A stretch of DNA of 7,330 bases from an uncultured Oscillospiraceae bacterium (lineage in GTDB: Bacteria > Bacillota > Clostridia > UBA1212 > UBA1255): positions 1-7,330 of the forward strand of contig CABQCN010000066.1 of the NCBI GenBank assembly GCA_902462635.1. The letters run 5' to 3'. Below, in pieces: positions 5,979 to 7,330 of this stretch. The notes under the pieces were generated by a model. It worked only from the letters and a program-made list of their open reading frames with translations, was not told where the DNA came from and did not search any database. How positions within the stretch are numbered: position 1 is the first letter of the stretch; each line of letters begins with the position of its first letter. A program made the translations under genes and the position numbers.

Positions 5979-6482
5979 ATGAGATATAAAGTAGGGGATA
6001 AGGTCGTGCATCCGTTTCACGGAGCCGGAATTATCACGTCGATCGAGGAAAAAGAATGTTTCGGGGAAACGCACCTGTATTATCTATTGACCCTCGCGCA
6101 CAGTAAATTGGAATTGAATATCCCGGTGGATTCTGCGGACAATATCGGATTGCGCCCGGTTATGGAACCGGAAAAAGCCGAAGCGGTCTTTGCGCGCCTT
6201 TCCGTGCCCTGTGAAATCAATACGCTGAACTGGAATAAAAAACATCGCGAGAATATGGATAAGCTGCGTACCGGGGATATCATGGATTCCGCCGACGTAT
6301 ATAAATATCTCCGTCTGCGCGAAAAGAAAAGAAGCCTTTCCACAGGAGAGAAGAAGCTTCTGACAAATTCCAAAAACGCAATATTCAGCGAAATTATGCT
6401 TGCTACGGACATGCCGGAGGCGGCACTGGAATCAAAAATAGACGAAATATTTCTGGAACTGGAGAAAGCTTCCGAATCGTAA
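5979..6482 (+). CDS. carD: CarD/CdnL family RNA polymerase-binding transcription regulator
   Basis: CarD proteins bind the RNA polymerase beta subunit through an N-terminal Tudor-like domain shared with Mfd/TRCF, and stabilise open promoter complexes, notably at rRNA promoters. The 167-residue product begins with the family pattern VGDKVVHPFHGAG (5-17) and has PVDSADNIGLRPV (49-61). The helical C-terminal domain includes NWNKKHREN (84-92), whose W85 corresponds to the conserved tryptophan that wedges the upstream edge of the bubble. LRTGD (96-100) and LSTGEKKLL (120-128) are also typical. Length is normal. The ATG has a well-spaced AAGAGG. The gene heads an operon with two membrane-protein genes, 15 bases to the next one, and shares its upstream region with galK. 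In many Bacillota carD lies close downstream of clpC-radA-disA, which supports a shared origin of this locus. Confidence 0.93.
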   Translation: MRYKVGDKVVHPFHGAGIITSIEEKECFGETHLYYLLTLAHSKLELNIPVDSADNIGLRPVMEPEKAEAVFARLSVPCEINTLNWNKKHRENMDKLRTGDIMDSADVYKYLRLREKKRSLSTGEKKLLTNSKNAIFSEIMLATDMPEAALESKIDEIFLELEKASES

Positions 6483-6483
6483 A

Positions 6484-6490
6484 AAGGAGA
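6484..6490 (+). promoter_or_regulatory. Ribosome binding site that supports a TTG start
   Basis: AAGGAGA ends 7 bases before TTG at 6498. The strong site at ideal spacing makes the TTG the likely start; the next in-frame ATG is in the first membrane helix (6615), too far in. Confidence 0.75.
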
Positions 6491-6497
6491 ATCGAAC

Positions 6498-7082
6498 TTG
6501 TTAGACCCTACAGCGTTAAATGAGAAAAACAGGCAGAAGGATGTCGCGGAAACAAAAAATTTAAGGGCTTTTCTATTTTCTTTGCTGGGAGCTCTCGCAG
6601 GCGCGGCGGTCTGTATGCTGGCGGACTATTTCGTTGGAAATATTGCCGGAATCGTATATTTGTTCGTAGGAATGTCTGCGTACGCGTTTTACCAGTATTT
6701 TGTGGAAAGAAAAGACCAGCGAAGGTTCCATATGCTGCTGATCGCTTTATCCTGCGTCATCGCAACCGTTCTTGCGGTCTTTTTGGATTGCGCGATCCTG
6801 TACGCGCAGCGGTTACCGGAACCGGATATGAATTTTTTAGAAAAAACGTTTGAGCTTTACCGCATCAATATTACACAAAATGGCGCTGCGGTATTTTTCG
6901 ATCTGTCTATTTTGTCCTTCCATATCCTATGTGCGCTTATGGCGCTGCTTGGTTTGCTGCTTTCGTGGATTTTCGTAAAATATGCCACGAAGGCGTGGGA
7001 GAAAAAGCATGGGGACCAGAATGCAAATTACAGCTATTCCAGCAGAAAAAAGAATGTGAAAAGGAAACATCGCCGCAAATGA
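6498..7082 (+). CDS. Unrecognised four-helix membrane protein with polybasic C-terminal tail
   Basis: I do not recognise this 194-residue protein. It starts at TTG behind a strong Shine-Dalgarno sequence. A charged N-terminus (K10, R12, K14, K20, R23) precedes four hydrophobic segments at about 24-45, 48-68, 78-103 and 131-160. Between helices 2 and 3 is a basic loop (ERKDQRR, 70-76). Between 3 and 4 is a longer, presumably external loop (104-130). The positive-inside rule puts both termini in the cytoplasm. The last 13 residues are dominated by Lys and Arg (RKKNVKRKHRRK), suiting contact with acidic lipid, RNA or ribosomes, which is inference only. No catalytic motif or signal peptide is seen. 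It follows carD by 15 bases and its TGA overlaps the ATG of the next membrane gene, so all three are probably one operon. Confidence 0.8.
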   Translation: MLDPTALNEKNRQKDVAETKNLRAFLFSLLGALAGAAVCMLADYFVGNIAGIVYLFVGMSAYAFYQYFVERKDQRRFHMLLIALSCVIATVLAVFLDCAILYAQRLPEPDMNFLEKTFELYRINITQNGAAVFFDLSILSFHILCALMALLGLLLSWIFVKYATKAWEKKHGDQNANYSYSSRKKNVKRKHRRK

Positions 7083-7330
7083 ACCATACGCTCCGCATTT
7101 TTAAAGAAAATTTCAAAAAACTGCTGATCCTTTCCTTAATGATCGTACTTCCTGTATATCTTATACAGGAATTTGTTATAATGCCGTCGCTTCCCGAGGA
7201 CGGTACGGGACTGAGCGTCACGGGTTCTGTGTGGTACCTGCTGAGCATGTGGCTGATCGGCTTGTTTTTATACGTTTACCGCGTTGCGGTGATCAAGCTT
7301 ACTTATAACGCGCTGGAAGAGACGCCCGCC
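7079..7330 (+). CDS. Unrecognised membrane protein, N-terminal part (truncated by window end)
   Basis: The ATG at 7079 overlaps the TGA of the preceding gene (ATGA), and the frame stays open for 84 codons to the window edge. AAGGAA at 7061-7066 is a plausible, slightly distant ribosome site. The peptide starts with a short basic amphipathic stretch (MNHTLRIFKENFKK), then a hydrophobic segment at about 15-35. A polar turn (PSLPEDGTG, 36-44) and a second hydrophobic segment at about 51-71 follow. The opening resembles integral membrane domains made of repeated helical pairs, but the fragment is too short for a family call. The start-stop overlap suggests coupled translation with the four-helix protein, perhaps as a two-subunit membrane complex. 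A palindrome and an extended -10 lie within it. Confidence 0.75.
   Translation, partial: MNHTLRIFKENFKKLLILSLMIVLPVYLIQEFVIMPSLPEDGTGLSVTGSVWYLLSMWLIGLFLYVYRVAVIKLTYNALEETPA
7149..7171. repeat. 10-bp perfect inverted repeat with 3-base centre
   Basis: TTCCTGTATA (7149-7158), TCT, then TATACAGGAA (7162-7171) form a perfect 23-base palindromic element. It lies in the codons for L24-E31 of the partial membrane gene, at the end of its first membrane segment. It could be a dyad operator or an mRNA hairpin. It ends two bases before the TG of an extended -10. Confidence 0.85.
7174..7182 (+). promoter_or_regulatory. Perfect extended -10 element inside the partial membrane gene
   Basis: TGTTATAAT is the complete TGn-TATAAT extended -10. 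There is no -35 match 17 bases upstream (GTATAT at 7154-7159, within the palindrome). Transcription would start near 7189, inside the coding region. Intragenic position keeps the confidence low. Confidence 0.3.

Noticed and set aside
7151..7169. LexA (SOS) box resemblance, CTGT...ACAG within the palindrome
   Set aside because: The two half-sites are 9 bases apart, while the proteobacterial box needs 8, and Gram-positive LexA uses a CGAAC...GTTCG type site. Similarity is to the wrong lineage and off by one base.
7149..7180. Intrinsic terminator formed by the palindrome
   Set aside because: The stem is followed by ATTTGTTATA-like sequence within one base of its end but not a clean T-run, the stem is AT-rich, and the open reading frame continues through it.

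Overview
The window looks like a stretch of chromosome from a low-to-middle GC Gram-positive bacterium of the Clostridia/Bacillota type. The evidence is a ClpC-type (not ClpA/ClpB) unfoldase, a RadA with an N-terminal zinc finger, a CarD-family RNA-polymerase regulator, strong purine-rich Shine-Dalgarno sites and use of a TTG start. Genus cannot be read from the sequence. There is no sign of phage, insertion sequence, CRISPR, tRNA or rRNA. No intergenic stretch reaches 300 bases; the longest is about 105 bases (5873-5978).

Layout. The + strand opens with the 3' end of a gene that resembles the C-terminus of DNA polymerase III delta (holA, 3-137). After a 20-base gap comes clpC (158-2650), and radA (2643-4049) overlaps the clpC end by 8 bases. 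A DJ-1/PfpI-family gene (4099-4665) follows after 49 bases. On the - strand, galactokinase galK (4667-5872, ATG start chosen) converges on the DJ-1 gene with one base between their stop codons. galK and the + strand carD gene (5979-6482) diverge from a shared AT-rich region holding two overlapping promoter candidates. Behind carD, 15 bases on, is an unrecognised four-helix membrane protein (TTG start, 6498-7082). It overlaps by ATGA with a second membrane protein gene that runs off the window end (7079-7330).

How it fits together. ClpC (regulated proteolysis with ClpP), RadA (recombination intermediate processing) and CarD (open-complex stabilisation) are known neighbours in many Bacillota, commonly in the order ctsR-mcsA-mcsB-clpC-radA-disA-...-carD. 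Here ctsR/mcsA/mcsB are not upstream of clpC, and a DJ-1 gene and an inverted galK sit where disA would be expected. carD leads a different, membrane-protein operon. I read this as a remodelled version of the stress/DNA-repair cluster.

The most interesting non-coding signals are: overlapping divergent promoters of galK and carD; two mutually exclusive weak hairpins around the carD ribosome binding site; and a perfect 10+10 inverted repeat just upstream of a perfect extended -10 inside the last, partial membrane gene. No intrinsic terminator could be supported anywhere.
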